This document shows positions 23,045 through 37,153 of a stretch of DNA of 64,000 nt, piece by piece (position 1 is the stretch's first letter; each line of letters starts with the position of its first letter). The stretch spans positions 79,253,127-79,317,126 of the forward strand of contig NC_086378.1 of the NCBI RefSeq assembly GCF_036588685.1. The letters are read 5' to 3'. The translations under genes and the position numbers were made by a program. The notes under the pieces were generated by a model. It worked only from the letters and a program-made list of their open reading frames with translations. It was not told the origin of the DNA and searched no databases. Source of the stretch: Mytilus trossulus. Its lineage: Eukaryota; Mollusca; Bivalvia; Mytilida; Mytilidae.

Positions 23045-23430
23045 GAATTTATTCCCTATTTATCAATATCAAAAAAAAACATAAGCTGATTTTTAAATAT
23101 TAATCAATGAACATTTGATATTAGAAAATCATTTATTAATAATAGAAAATCTCTTTCAATATTAATTATTCAGGTGGATTTTTTAATATCAAATATTAAG
23201 TTGAATTTTTTAAAATTAACAGAGACATATTGTATTATATGTCTCTGAAATTAATAAATATTTTTTTAATATCAAATAATTCGCCGATTTTTTAATATTA
23301 AAAAATCATTTTTTAATATTAAATATTCAGTTTGATTTTTTTAATATTAATAAATCATTTTTTAATATTAAATAATACGTCGATTTTTTAATGTTAAAAA
23401 AAATCATTTATTAATATTAAAAAATCAACA
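23045..23430. repeat. AT-rich array of TTTTTTAATATTAAA modules
   Basis: Degenerate modules of 20 to 45 bases repeat TTTTTTAATATTAAAAAATC with inserts such as TTCGCCGA and TACGTCGA. It is low-complexity, self-complementary DNA with no coding content. Confidence 0.6.
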
Positions 23431-24227
23431 ACAATGTTACCTTAGCGTTTAATATTATGCAAAACTATTATTATCTGTCAAGCGCTTTAATGATGATTAT
23501 TCGACAAGTCGGTCCAGAGAAATTTTAGAACAATTATGTTAAGTCAACTTGGACCATCTTATATCGACCAAGACAAGTATTTAAGGAAAGTTTGAAGAAT
23601 TTAATGATTATAAACCACTGTAATGTTAAATTTTGAATTATATTTTCTTTTTATAGTTCCTGAATTTGATGCCTGTGAATGGACTTAATCCTACTGAAGC
23701 GTATTAGGGACAACACAAATGGCAATGACAGATGATCTGGCAAACATAAGTATTTCGTATAGCAAGCTGTTGTGAAATTTACTGTACCACTGAATGTATT
23801 CTTTAACTTTGCTGGTGATAGCCACGTGTTTAAATATTCTGCATTGCCTCTATCAGAGCTTTGGAAAGAGCAATTCATATCAATATTTAAGTTCAGGAAA
23901 AAATCAAAACATAATGTCACATTCAAGTTTACCACTGACCAATTTATTTACGTTGGTCGACATACGCGATTTGTAGGTATCTTTTTATTAGTCAAATAAG
24001 ACGTACACGGAATTTCAACCCTTCAGAGTTCCATGTATTACATTCAAATACTTGTAATACGATTTCCCTAACCTGGAGTCTGGACTAAGCAAACATAGAA
24101 ACAATTACTCCCATGCATACAGTTACGTTGTTTCTTGAAGGAGCGTAGCTGTCGTTAGGCACGTGTCTACACAAATTGTTTTCAAAATTATATTTTTTAC
24201 AACAAAAAAAAAATAAACAACGTATAA

Positions 24228-24477
24228 TCTAAGTGGTTGTCGTTTGTTGCTGTGATGCGTATTTGTTTTTCTTTTATGATTTTGTACATAAATTAGGCTG
24301 TTTGTTAGTTTTACATTTGTCATTTGGGAGAGGGGATTTATAGCTGACTGTGTTGTATAGGCTTTGCTTATAGTTGAAGGACGTATGGTGATCTATGCAT
24401 GGTTGCTAATTTCTACATGTGTTTGTTGGTCTTTTGCGGAGAGTTGTCTTATTGGAAATCATACCACATCTTCTTTT
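24228..24477 (+). repeat. TTGTCTCATTGGCAATCATA-family repeat
   Basis: GTGGTTGTCGTTTGTTGC, GGCTTTGCTTATAGTTGAAG, GGACGTATGGTGATCTATG and GGAGAGTTGTCTTATTGGAA occur in family order on the plus strand. Confidence 0.7.
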
Positions 24478-24599
24478 TTTAATTCTGCTGACAGTTATAT
24501 TTGTTCTACTCTACACTTACCTCATATACAATCTTTATCAAGAAAAAGTTTTCATATTTTGTAAAGGTGGAATGGGCGTCTTTCGCCACCTTGGCCTAT

Positions 24600-26960
24600 G
24601 ATTGTAAAAAACAGTTTTTTTCGCGTTTATCTACATGTATACTATGATTTTACTTCTTTAATGTATAGAGAGTCTCGCCGCGAAGAAGAAAGTTGGAACT
24701 GATAGTTAAAAGCAAATACACTTTATTTATAATATACCGGTATGTTCATACTATACAGACGGCTTCAGACGACAATTAATTCACTTTGTTCGTGGTCTTG
24801 TAATATAGTTCCAAATTTTGATTTTGGGTAATACTTTCTAAGAATTCTGTCTACTGTTTTCTTTGAAATGTTTACTTTTTAAGGTGTCATATCACTTTCA
24901 TATACATTGAAATAAGTAAAATATGTGCATAAACATTTATCCACGGTTGAAAATGAAAGTAGTGATTTGGCCAAAATGAAAGTAGGGTAGAAATTAGCCT
25001 TAGTAATTTATTCAAAAGAGGGGCGAACGATATCAGAGGAATAGTCAAACTCATAGATCGAAAACACACTGACAACCCAATGACAAAAAATTAAAAAGAC
25101 AAACAGACAAATAAAAGTGCACATGACACAACATAGAAAGCTAAAGACAAAACAACACGAACCCCACCAAAAACTGGAGGTGATCTCGTGTGCTCTGGAA
25201 GGGTAAGCAGACCGTGGCCCTGCTTCACAAGATTGGCATGTTACTCGGGCTCTCAAAAGAAAAAAAAAGCACTGATGGATTGTTCAGAAGCATATTTCAT
25301 TAGAATAATAATGGTCTATATATAAGTAAGCAGTTACATTTATTTCATGTTTGAAGCGGTGCATTTTTTTTTTAATATAATTTGGATTTTACCAAAACAT
25401 GCATTGTAGCAAAGGAAAAGAATAATTGTGATCTGAGGCCAAAACCTCGGAAAATAATTTTGGATTTATCAGAAAGGAAAAGATTAACGGACATTGAAAA
25501 AAAGGAACAGGGCTTTTGATACCTGTTCTGAAATTCTCCAGACATAAAATCTTTTACAAAAAACTGATCATTATACTTTAAACCAAACATTAAATGCCCG
25601 CGATTTCGTTTTAGTTTTGATTAAAAGAACATATTGATAAAATTATAAACTTATAAATAATTATTTACTGGAACACACCCGCGAAATCGCGGGTGTTTAG
25701 AGCTTGGTTGCAAGTGCATACATGTAAACTGTTGAGCTTGGTTGCAAGTGTATACATGTAAACTGTTGAAGAATGAATTTTTGTAAAAGATTACATGCAG
25801 CGGCTAATTAAGTGGGTTTTTTGTGGGGCTCGGACCGCCCTTCCCTTTTGTGGGAAAAAAATTGTTGATTTTATAGGGAATCAATGGTGCATGACTGGAG
25901 CGGGACCCCTCTTATGCAGTCAGTGCTCCCCTTCAATCCATGACCGTGAACTCACTATTCTCAGTCTACAATATTAATATAGGATGGTATGGAGGAGGTT
26001 CCTTAATTTCTGCATTCTATATGATTTCGTTCATTAATCTTTGTTTTAAAAAATGGCTGTTCAAGGCAAATCAGAGAAGTTATGCAAATAGTTTTAACCA
26101 CATGTGATTATTTTTTGTCACTATTGAGTTATTTATACGTTACAGTACAATGCATACACAGCTGTAAGTCGCATTTGTCAAATTTTCTTATGATTATTCA
26201 CTTTGGGTTATTATGGGGGAAAATATGAAAATTTCTGGAACCGACACCGGCGTTTATCTGCCTGTATACTATGATTATACTACTATAATATATAGAGACT
26301 CTCTGGTCGCCGTGGAGAAGAAACTTGGAATTGATAGTTAATACACTTGATTTATAAATAATACTAGAACACACCCGTACGTGATATCGCGTGTCCGTGA
26401 CTGAATTAGAGTATTTAACTTCTAGTATGCGTATAAGCCTTATTTTAGTATTCATTTTGGTATTGTCATCTGATAAATTAAAGTCATGACGATTATACGA
26501 TACACAGTTTTCTCTGCTTTCAAAATATTTCTGTTTAAACCCGTCGACCTGGAACTTATAAATTAATGGTACTGATATTAATTATTTTATCTACACCATT
26601 GTCCTATATTAGCTATTATATAAAGTTGACTATGATATCTTTGATTTGTCGTTTTTACCCCATGACGGCCTCGTTATTTTAGTATTATAGATATGTATGT
26701 TCATAGTATATAGAAACGCGAAATAATGGAATTCCCCAAATTTAAAAAAAAATGACGAACTTTGGAAAAAAAGACAGGAATTACTTATGACTTGATATCT
26801 ATTCTAAAATTCTCAGGGCCAGACTGACTTTTGATACCTTTTCTGAAATTCTCCAGAAACAGAAATTTTCAGCATTTCAACTGTTCCAAATAATTTTTTG
26901 TGGATAAAACTATTATTTTTTTTATTTGTAGTCAAGTCTAAATTAAAAAGAAATTAAAAT
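24600..26960 (+). repeat. Cluster of related repeat blocks around ACACCCGCGA
   Basis: 24627-24740 and 26250-26345 share GTATACTATGAT..ATATAGAGA and AGAAGAAA.TTGGAA.TGATAGTTAA. 25669-25700 and 26361-26395 share GAACACACCCG with a TCGCGGGTGT-type palindrome. 25520-25545 and 26837-26863 share TCTGAAATTCTCCAGA. These appear to be scrambled pieces of one dispersed family. 25017-25250 is a copy of the 6731-6960 family, and 25701-25768 is a 34-base direct repeat (AGCTTGGTTGCAAGTG). Confidence 0.5.
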
Positions 26961-27388
26961 TACATCAAAACTAACATACGAGTCTTATATTAACGGACCT
27001 TTTGATGCTTTATTCGTTAAGGTCTTTTGGTAAATAGCTATACCGTGCGCATATATTAACCTCCTCTGTATATTTTCTTTAAAAGTGTCAATACAATTTA
27101 AAAACAGAGAATAAATGAGACCGGTTGAACATCAAAATCCCCAAAAATAAAAACATAACTTCGTAATGTTGGATTTTTATAGAACAATATAATATCTTAA
27201 AAGAATTTGTGTATGACCTTTAAAGTGGGAGGGAGTTAACGGAACAGCGGTAACTATCAACGTCGTTAGGGATAAGTCGTTCCGGATTGGATACGTGATT
27301 AAGCTATTTGTTCCATTAATACCTTTGTGTCCTTAATTAATACCTGCTTGTTTGATATACATAAATGAGAAATAAATGCAACATAGCG

Positions 27389-27439
27389 ACCGGAAATGTA
27401 GTATTTAATAACTGACAAACTTTTCATAAATAGATAGTT
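27389..27439 (+). promoter_or_regulatory. SAXO proximal promoter with ETS-like site
   Basis: ACCGGAAATGTA (27389-27400) lies 40 bases before the start codon and is the same 12-mer as at the VPS26C promoter. No clean RFX X-box, common in ciliary gene promoters, was found close by; GTCGCTAT on the minus strand just upstream is only a half-site-like match. Confidence 0.4.
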
Positions 27440-30400
27440 ATGGCGTTGAATCCGGATGATATTTTGAAGGAACAGTTTCCGGATAATGTTTCTATCAGTG
27501 ACTTATGTGATTGTGGGTAAGGTTTTATCTTTTAAGTGCTGTGTTTGTATAGTTATTGTTTGTATTTCTAGTGTGAAATTGTTAAGTGTTTAATCAATAT
27601 TTAGAAATGTCAAGCTATATGCCCTTTTCCCTTATCTAGAACAACTGATAATACCCCAAAATTATCGCCTTGGTTATGCAGGGTTTTCTTTGCTTTGAAC
27701 TTGTTTTTTTCACGATCCACTATAAAGTTGATATAGAATTCTACCTGCATCGTTATGATACCTTCTTCTGAACCACCGTTCCTCATCAGAGAGTCAACAT
27801 TTAAAAGTTACACATGCTATATGTTTTCAAGACTATCGCGTGTTAAGATAATCATATTGCATACCGTGACAAATAGCTACAAATTAATTCTTTGATACAA
27901 ATAAATTGTGAATAAATCAAGAAGTTTTTTTTATTTGATTTCGTGTTATTCCGTTATTTTTAAAGTAACCCTCATTTAGCTGAAAAATATCCATTTAATT
28001 ACCAATAATGACATTAAAACCGGTTATTTAATCGAAGATTTAAGGGTTGACAAAGGTATTGTATACCGCACAATGATATAGTTAATCTACCTCTAGAAGC
28101 AGGATTAGATTTCAATAGATATATGTATAAAATTTAAATCCTAAGTTATTTATTTTATCTTATATGTAGATAAAATGTCACCGCCGTCTTCTGACAAGTG
28201 AAAATGTGCACATAAAAATATTATGAATTCTTATTTCACGAATTCGAGTTTAGACGCTGTGACATCTTCTGTTTCTCTGGATCTTTACATCCTTTAAAGG
28301 ATAACCATACAATCACATGGTGTATGTAGAACAGTTCCACCACCAATTACAAAAATTACATCCTTCGCTTATGTCAGTATAATACAACATTACATACACT
28401 TCGTATTTTCATTGGAAATTCGACCAACAAAAATTAAACATAATTATATCAGGAACATATACATGTTTATTCCCATTAGATATACTGTTCTCAGATTATA
28501 TGAAATAGTAAATATATAATTATTTATCAATACAAAGAATAAACAAAATATAAGAAATTTAACAAATCAGCATTCTTTTTTGTGCTACAGAATAACAGAC
28601 TCGGATAAATCAACACCAAAGACAGCTAAATGTTTCTCAACGTGTCGAAATTACCGACAAAACGTTTAGCTTAGCCTGTGGCAAAATAAAATCTCCATAA
28701 TAAAACATGTTTTCTTATTCTCGAATAAGCGAAAGGTCATTTAAAATCCAACGTTTTTTCAATTTTGTCAAAAAGTTAATTAAAATTCAGTCAACCATCT
28801 AGTTTAAATTATCTGAAACTTTACCCTGGTGATAACATATTTGTGCCATTTTCAATACTAAGCTAGTTTCATTTGAAAACGATTCGACAAATAGTTGAAA
28901 GGTAGCAGTCCTGTTGCATCGGCTTGAAAGTTATTGTTAATTTCATAAGAAGGAATGATTTTACTTTTTTTTACTCGTTAAGCTTCAATATCTCGGAGGT
29001 CTTTTATTTATTGAAAGTAAATACCTGTTTATATAAACTAATTTTATCAACATAAAAACTGCCATGAAGAAAACGAACGTACTGTGCAGGTTCTAAGATC
29101 TATGAATCGGATAGTGACCAATAAATTTTGAAAGCCAAAAAAAAACCATTTTTAAACATGTCACCAGCAATCATTGACTAGCATTGTTCTTTTCAGCATA
29201 GTTTTTTGTTTCATCTAGGGTAATAAAACATATTGTTTTTCCACAACTAGGAAACACAAGAGGCGGAATCATGGAGCACCACCATTTCCCAGGAAATCTG
29301 GACCATGTCCCGATTCCGACTACATGGCTACATTCAAAGGAATAACTCAGCGTCCACGATCCAGCAAGAGACCTATGACGGAAGTCCCGTTTGCGAGGAT
29401 TCCCAGAGAGCCTATGATGTTAGATACCAACCAGCGGTCGGATTTCAGGTCACATGGTCATATTGAAAGAACAAAACCGATTATTCCAGTAGGTTGACAT
29501 ATTTCCTTTGTTTTAGCTCATGTCTGATGTTTTGACAATTCACCGTTTCAGAATCTAGAGGATTGTGGGTAATTTTCATGTTCGTTCACCAACAAGAAAA
29601 TGACATTTCGCTATGATGTCAAAGTTTTGCTATCACGACGATATCCATTTCAATAACGTAACGTTTTTGACTTAGCATGGCGTTTCATGAAAACACTTAC
29701 CCATAATACACTATAGTATTTGAAACGGTGAATTTTTGCACTGAATAGTTTTATATATTTAAAATATTGAAATTTAGTAGGTTATTGTCTGTATCTGTAT
29801 CTGTATTGGTACTTGTAGAATCGTGATCAGTAAGACTTGTATACACGGTGGTTGTGATTTTCACCTGAAAGTACTGATGGTGGTTGGTAGTTTGATTCAC
29901 GTAAACATAATAAAATTGCACTGAATATTGGTTTATTTTGAAATGGAAAAACTTTGAACAGATAATTAATTGATTTAATAAACAGTGACACAAAATAATA
30001 CCCGAGAATGAATATCAGTGGGCCAATGTTATTGTACCTTTTTTTTTTAAGTATGACCTGCTCCGACTTTGATGTATAATAAAGATTTAAAACCTTTACA
30101 AGTTAAACTATTTGTGAAACCATTAAACATGAATGATATGTATTGAAGTAAGCGTAGCATAACTTTCATATTGATAATTATAAGTTTGAAAAGTAAAGAC
30201 GGTAAAAATATCCTGTCATTTCATTTACATAACGTATTTGTTTTTAATAAATTACTTTTTTTTTTGTTAAGATTTTTCCTATCTTATATATATTTAAAAT
30301 CTGTTCCTTCAAATAAAAGGGTCTTTTGAAATAACATTAATAGTTTCGTGTATATAATATGTTTTTGTTCAATCCAGACGTACTATTTGTCGTTATTAAT

Positions 30401-33400
30401 TATGTGTGTTTTATCGCTCATTGCTTGTTCATTATCATGACCCGACAGTTTCTTGGACAATCTAAGACGGGTGCTTGTTGATTTCAGACACTATTTTCAC
30501 CCTTTTGATAACAATTTTATCCTTTTATATATGAAATGAATTGACTGAACTTGTAAACACAGAGACGATTTTTAAGTATTTGGTCTGGTTGGTGGCATAT
30601 AGTTTTTGGATACATTATGTCATGAGTTTTTTTAACGATCATTTGTATCAATTTTATTGTAGAATTTACTTATATTCACTTGCTATAGTATTTTGCACGA
30701 TAACAATTGTAGGATTTATATGGGAGTGCCATTTTTCCATCAGCAAGCAGAACAATTCAACATGGCCGCCGTGTCAGTAAAAGTGTAAGATGTAGTGTAA
30801 TAAAACTAGGATTTGGTGTATCTTAACTATATTAGAACTTTATTTCTAGGTGACTAGTATAACAAATATTCTATCAAATTTAATATGATTTCTGTAAAAT
30901 GAGAAATGATGATCCAGAATCTTTTTATTGAAATATAAAATGTATAAGATAACTGAAATTACAGCATTTTCAGTTCCATTGATCACCGAACGAATCTTAC
31001 CAGTTCATTTAAGCTTCTTGCTTCACAGTTACTAATGTTTCACTATTATCAATCATTACCAATTTTAACTTTTCAATAAGTTATTTTGGGAGGGGAAGGA
31101 ACTTTTTTAATACTATTTGAGAAAAAAAGGTTCTAATTTAGTTGGTTTGAAACGTCCTTGAGTTTTAGTTCAAAACACTTTTATCGCAACTCTTATTTTT
31201 GGAGTGTTATCTATATTTTGTTCAATTTACCCTTGAGCTGGATTTGACCTTCACTGAGACAACCTACCTCGCTTTATTTTTGCCCCCTGTACTAAAAAGT
31301 TGATAAAAGGATCATCCTTGTTCATTGTAATGTTTATGAAAGAAATAATTCTCACTTGTATACTTTTTTCTACGCTTTTACTGTAAAGAATTATACAGTA
31401 TACTATAAGTATCATCTCTCATCGTCTCTCATCGATTCTTATCCTGTGTGTGTGTGTTTCTAAAATCAAATGATTTGTTTCAGTTTCGTTTTCTCATCTG
31501 CAACGAACTTTACGATAAATAACGGTATTAAGAAACAATGATTCCTAAATAAGGATATGTTTTGTTTGGAAAGATAATCTACGGCAGCTCTGCAAAAGGA
31601 ATCTACATGATTGCACTGTTATTGGTTAAAACTTTTAAATGAAAGAAATAGACAATAATATTAATATAATATAACAAGAGCGCACCTGTCATGGAAATTA
31701 CGTCAACAGTAAGCATCTGTGCACCAAAAATCTCCTACGGCTTTGAAAAGTTCACGCAACATGAAGTCTATAACTATTTTCAAAGTTTTGAAATTAACTT
31801 CATCTATATGGCAATCCTTCAACGTGTGTTCTGACAACACCACCAGTCAAGAAGAAATATTGATTGTACTGATTTTTTAGAGATACATTTTTTTCAACAG
31901 ACATTATTTTTTGTCGAAATTTTAGTTGTAACTTCATACCCACATGTTAATTGTTAGTTTGAATATGTTTGTTAGTTATAAATATAGTTTTGTCCTTGGA
32001 CCTGTGATAGAAGTAAACATCGTTAAACAGTAGCCGTTTTAAGTTATGTCGGCTTTGTTGACTAAATATATAAACATGTTTGACTTTGTAACGATTACCG
32101 AGAGTTTAATATTTATTCAAAGTCAGATCCTACGCCTTTTTGTATACATAATGTAAATAAACTCTCACTTGAAAACCATTAAATGTCCCAAGCCAGGCCA
32201 ACCACTAATTACCAAAGATGGTAATTTCAGAAACGCTACCGACAATGCTATACTTATTTATCAACGCGAGCCGTTTTCATGAATGATCGAAATACTCAGA
32301 CACATGCAATTACATATGTAAATATATGTGCATTGTGTCAATATATGATATATTATTCATGTACATGTATGCAAGTAATATATATGTATAGGTTTTGCTT
32401 GTTAGGCTTCAAACATTACACTTATTTCATCTTAAATGTATTGGTAGGAATTATATCAGCGTATATTTAACATAAAGCCTGCTAAGACTAAACGAATTAT
32501 ATTATTAAACGCTTAAAGCAGACGCATAATGCTTTTGTGAGACAAAAAAAAAACCCACCTTGAAAGATTTCAACGAAATCCATTCTTGACTTGCTTTGAA
32601 ACTAATAAGACAACAATGCATGCTCTCTTGAATTATCTCTCTAGTCAGACACTTCTAATATCAATCTTTCGAACGTTAAAATGTACTCAACTTCGCATGT
32701 ATTCTACTAACATTTTATATTATTGTTTTATGTCCCTTGTCTTCGTTAAAATGAAATTCCATTTTCAGGTATGAAAAGTATGAAACTGAAATTTCAAAAC
32801 TAATAAAATGTTGCACTTCTTTCAGGCGTCGACAATTTATTCCATTTTTTCCTATCCAACCATGACGATTTCACATTCATTTTTAAGAATAGCTTTACCA
32901 TTTTTTTCCTGCACCCATATAATGTATTTGTGTATTTGTTAATTTGAGTGCAGATTACTTGCTAACCTTTATACACCCCATTGGCAGTCGAGTGCACCAT
33001 ACTATATGAATCTCAAAGTCAATCATCATTCACAATAAAATATCCAGCTTTATATTGTCCAAGGTTAAATATGTTTCAAATATTTAATTTCTGACTCTTA
33101 TTACAACAGGAGGAAAAATTTGAACCGTCGTCTGCTAAGATTGAAGGAATCACTTCGTATACCACGGAGTTTATCCCCAAACAATTGCAACCAGAGTTCA
33201 GACGAATGGAACCGAGACCTAATTACGTACTATCAGATGCTAAGTTTGAAAACAGAACAACCAACAAGGAACATTATAAAAAGTGGGTTCCTTCTAAACA
33301 AGTTCAATTTGGAGAGATGCCGAGCTTCACAGGTAAAAAACATTAAAAAATACAATGTTAACGACATTTTAACATATAACATTTAGAAGCGAAAATGGAA

Positions 33401-36400
33401 TTATTGAATTTCAACGTGTCTATTGAATTATTTTGGATGCAATTTGAACTACTTATACTCTCATATAAAAAAGTATGACAATAAAAACTAATAGTTAGCG
33501 CTGAACTAGATGATTATATATCTTAACAATGAAGTTCTTCCTTTTTTTGCCATGGCGTTTTCAGTTTATTTTTGACTTGTGAGTTTCAATGTGCCTTTGC
33601 TATCTTTCGCCATTCTCGTTATCAAGCTGCAGACATCCTATTTATCATTTTAATTATTACAGGTTCAATATTGTATCCTGAAATGAAAGAAAAGTTACCA
33701 GAAACATGTACCCAGGATTCCTTTAAAGGAGAGTTTGTCAAACGACCGGAGGCCATTCGACTTTCTGAGTCAAATATCAAAATGGAAGGTATGCATACTA
33801 TATTTATCCGGCTTTTATTTTGTACGTTCGTGTTAAGACCACGAGTTTTCTAACAAAATGCCGGTATTTTTATATGGAAGCAAATCCCAGACCACCAGAA
33901 CATTCTTTCATCTCATATACATACACGTCTAAACAAGTGACAATTCTACGACATATCCCTCTATTAGATCACTAGTGAAGGTGGTACAAGTCCAACACAC
34001 ATATTATATTTATAATTACTCTAGATAGCATTAATATATATAGTGAAGGCAAACAAAGTTAATGTTTGAATCTTGCCGCATGCCAAGTTTTAGTCTCCAG
34101 CACTATACGTTTATATTGAATTCATGTACTATAAGTTATACGAATAGATGTATTATAAGAAAATTAAATAGCGTCAAAACTATATAATACGTTTTTACAG
34201 GCATACACATTTATAACACCTGGTTAGATATATTCAGTACACTAATCAAACAATACCTTTAACTCTTTATGAAGCACAAATTATTTTTTTTATTTACTAG
34301 GTAAACACAATTATAAAGTTTTAGTGTTCAAATCAATATGACATTTAAATGTTTAAAATACTAAAAAATTCAATACAAAGGTTGAATACGAATAAGTATT
34401 CAATACATAAAAGCAGACCTTTGTGAACCGCTAACTTAGGAAACGTTTATGTATGTATCAGACATGACTGGAAAGTATTAACATTTACTAATTTAAACAT
34501 TGTTTGATCAATAAACAAATTAATAAGTCTATTATTTCCTAGACCTACATGTTATTTGATTAGTGAACAATACAAATAGTTTGATTTGTACAGGAATGTC
34601 TATAAAACAAACTTCAACACACTTACTGAATGTACCATGATTTGTACAGGAATATCTATAAAACAAACTTCAATACACTTACTTAATGTACCATGATTTG
34701 TACAGGAATATCTATAAAACAAACTTCAACACACTTACTTAATGTACCATGATTTGTACAGGAATATCTATAAAACAAACTTCAACACACTTACTGAATG
34801 TACCATGATTTGTACAGGAATATCTATAAAACAAACTTCAACACACTTACTTAATGTACTATGATTCGAAGTTTATTTCTAATCTTGTGCATATCAATTG
34901 AAAAAACATAATCCAAAGAGTTCCTGTTTGGAACAGTTCTTTTATACTTATAATAATACAGTTGCATAAGTTGTATACAAGGTTTTAATGGCCTGTTTGG
35001 TTAAATAAATGTATTATTTAAAAATTACATGAAATTCATATACGTATGTTCACATCTTCGAACGTTGGTTTATAAATAGCTGTTTCATTGGCAATCCTTA
35101 TTTTTCTCACAAAGGACATTGAGCATTACTCTCGTGTTTGTTTCAAATGAAACTCTCGTACTTGTTGAAGATTTAAAAATCTACGAACATCATTGTTTTC
35201 TAGGTGATATGTTTATGAATACCACAAACCACGACACATTTACCAAACATGAAGGCGACCATCGTGTCAAGAGGACAATAAATCAACCAACACTAAAAGT
35301 AGGCAAAGGTCTGGGTAAATTTGAATCGTTAACACAGAACAGACGAGACTTCCCTAGTTATTTAGATCCAGAGAGAGCTAGAGCTGCCGAACCTGCTCCA
35401 TGTACCATTGACCTGAAGTTTGACAATAAGTAAGTAGTTTGTTTCTTTGATTTTATCCCGTTTATTTTTTAAAAACATAACATTTGGGATTATTATTTCA
35501 TGTCTAGACTATAATACCGCCATTGTCTGAAAACATCTTATGGCTTGTTACCACCAAATGTCTGACAACTTTTCATTGCTTGTTACCCTACTGTCTGGCA
35601 ACATTTATATCAACGCCAATGGCTTGCAATAAACATCTCATGGCTATATTTGCACCACTGTCTGGTAATATGTGTGGCTATATTGCCACCACTGTTTTTT
35701 AGCATCTTTTTGCTATATTGCCACCAATCTGACTGTATAGTAATATCTCATAGCTACGGCAATCATTTCTGACTCTATTGTCATCACTGTCTGGCAACAT
35801 CATATGATGGCTAGATTACCAATAGACATTAAGTAAAAATCCATCAATCAAAGTGTGTCTACATTGCCACCAGTGTCTTAAACCATCTTATAATTATATT
35901 ACTAACACTGTCTTGCAACATCATGCATATCTATATTGTCGCTACTATCTGGCCACATCTTATGACTATATTGTAGCCACTCTACAATCGCATCTTATGG
36001 CTGCATTGTTGCCATTGTTTTGGCTGTTTTTAACTCGTGTGCGCAATCCAAATTGTACGTAAATTTATTTTAACTGTATCTCTGATGGTTTTTTTTTAAC
36101 TTTATTTAGACGAAGTTTGACAACAGAGCAGAAGGAAGTTTTCAAAGGTCACGATGTAGTGTTGAATCCTATGGCTAAGGCTATTAGGACAGATGTTTTA
36201 GAATATGAACCACCAACGGTCAAGTTTGAAACACAAACATGCAACAAGGTAATACATTGTAATTACAATAATAATGAATATACGTGCCATCACAAAATCA
36301 GGTGTATGTAAAATAAATTGTTGCATATTTACGTTTTTGTTTCTATATCGAACTGTAGTTAGGTTATTTAGTTTCTATATGGCTTTGTATTGTTGATGGC

Positions 36401-37153
36401 CTTCACCGTATTACCATTTATCATTGTTTATGACGGTATGGATCTTCTTACTGATTACTGAATTATCTTGATTATTTTACCATTTTCGTACACATCTATA
36501 CTATACTTATATTAGGAGGACTTTGGAAAAAGATATCTATTTTACCAAGTAACTTGTTACCACATGCTTTATAAGGTTCAAATAGGAATTTAGTTGATTC
36601 GAGATTATGACTATCTTAGGATAAATTTGGTAATATTATCTTGTTGATATATTAACTTGAGTTTTATGTCAATGTGATTCTCTAAAGGATATTCTACTTG
36701 ATGTTTCAGCGTGATTATGTTCCTAAGGAAATCCCAAAGGTTTTGATGAGGAATTTCCCGCCAGAAGGACAAATGCAACGCCGAGATGACAAGTTTGATG
36801 ACAGGACTATGTCTAAACACTTCTTCCAGAATTGGGGACCACAGTCACGTGTTAGATATGGAGATTTCCACGAGAACAGACCCTACATTCCCCCTCAAAC
36901 TAAATTTGACCATGATAGTGTAACAAAGACCTCTTTCATACCTAAGAAATATGAACCCATTAAAGACTTCAGACCAGAATACAAGCCTGTAAACCAGGAC
37001 GGAGAAATAGACTTTGGAACAGTTCATAGACAAACTTATACAAAACCTGTTGTTAAACCATGTAGGGCTCAATTATTTTTGTTACAAAGAGAATTAAAGA
37101 AATTAAAGCTGGAACGAGAAGGATCAGCCCCACCAGCACTCACTGTTAAGTAA
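27440..37153 (+). CDS. SAXO: SAXO-family axonemal microtubule stabilizer
   Basis: A member of the SAXO (FAM154) family, which binds and stabilises microtubules in cilia, flagella and centrioles. Seven plus-strand exons: 27440-27516, 29251-29488, 33110-33332, 33663-33788, 35204-35429, 36110-36248 and 36710-37153. All have GT-AG borders, all phases agree, and they total 1473 nt or 490 residues (human SAXO1 about 474). Near the N-terminus is the family's short Cys motif, LCDCGKHKRR (residues 22-31), joined across introns 1. The rest is a string of about ten degenerate repeats of the F-x-(S/T)-x-T..Y/F type: EGITSYTTEF, FENRTTNKEHY, FESLTQNRRDF, SLTTEQKEVF, FETQTCNKRDY (across introns 6), FDDRTMSKHFF, DSVTKTSF and TVHRQTY. 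These are spaced by Lys/Pro-rich linkers, as in SAXO microtubule-binding modules. The C-terminal 30 residues are charged and helical-looking. No signal peptide or membrane segment is seen. SAXO1 versus SAXO2 cannot be decided. Confidence 0.88.
27517..29250 (+). other. SAXO intron 1, nothing else recognised
   Basis: AT-rich intron between the GTAAGG donor and the CCACAACTAG acceptor. No repeat family from elsewhere in the window and no coding frame of note was recognised. Confidence 0.5.
29489..33109 (+). other. SAXO intron 2, nothing else recognised
   Basis: The largest SAXO intron, 3.6 kb. It has a short TG microsatellite near 31445 and several poly-T runs. Open frames of 60 to 80 codons inside it have no splice or domain support. 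Confidence 0.5.
34583..34862 (+). repeat. 56-bp minisatellite, five units, in SAXO intron 4
   Basis: Units start at 34583, 34639, 34695, 34751 and 34807, each beginning GATTTGTACAGGAAT and ending near AATGTACCAT. They differ at one to three positions. No conserved frame is present. Confidence 0.9.
35515..36030 (+). repeat. Degenerate minisatellite in SAXO intron 5
   Basis: About a dozen units of roughly 35 to 45 bases repeat the phrases TGTCTGGCAACATC, TTATGGCTATATTG and GCCACCACTG. The units are strongly diverged and of unequal length. Confidence 0.65.

Noticed and set aside
27200..27439. RFX X-box in the SAXO promoter
   Set aside because: Only a half-site-like GTCGCTAT was found; the second half does not fit the consensus.
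33572..33853. 93-codon open frame starting upstream of SAXO exon 4
   Set aside because: Its middle is exon 4, but the ends are intron sequence. The spliced model explains it.
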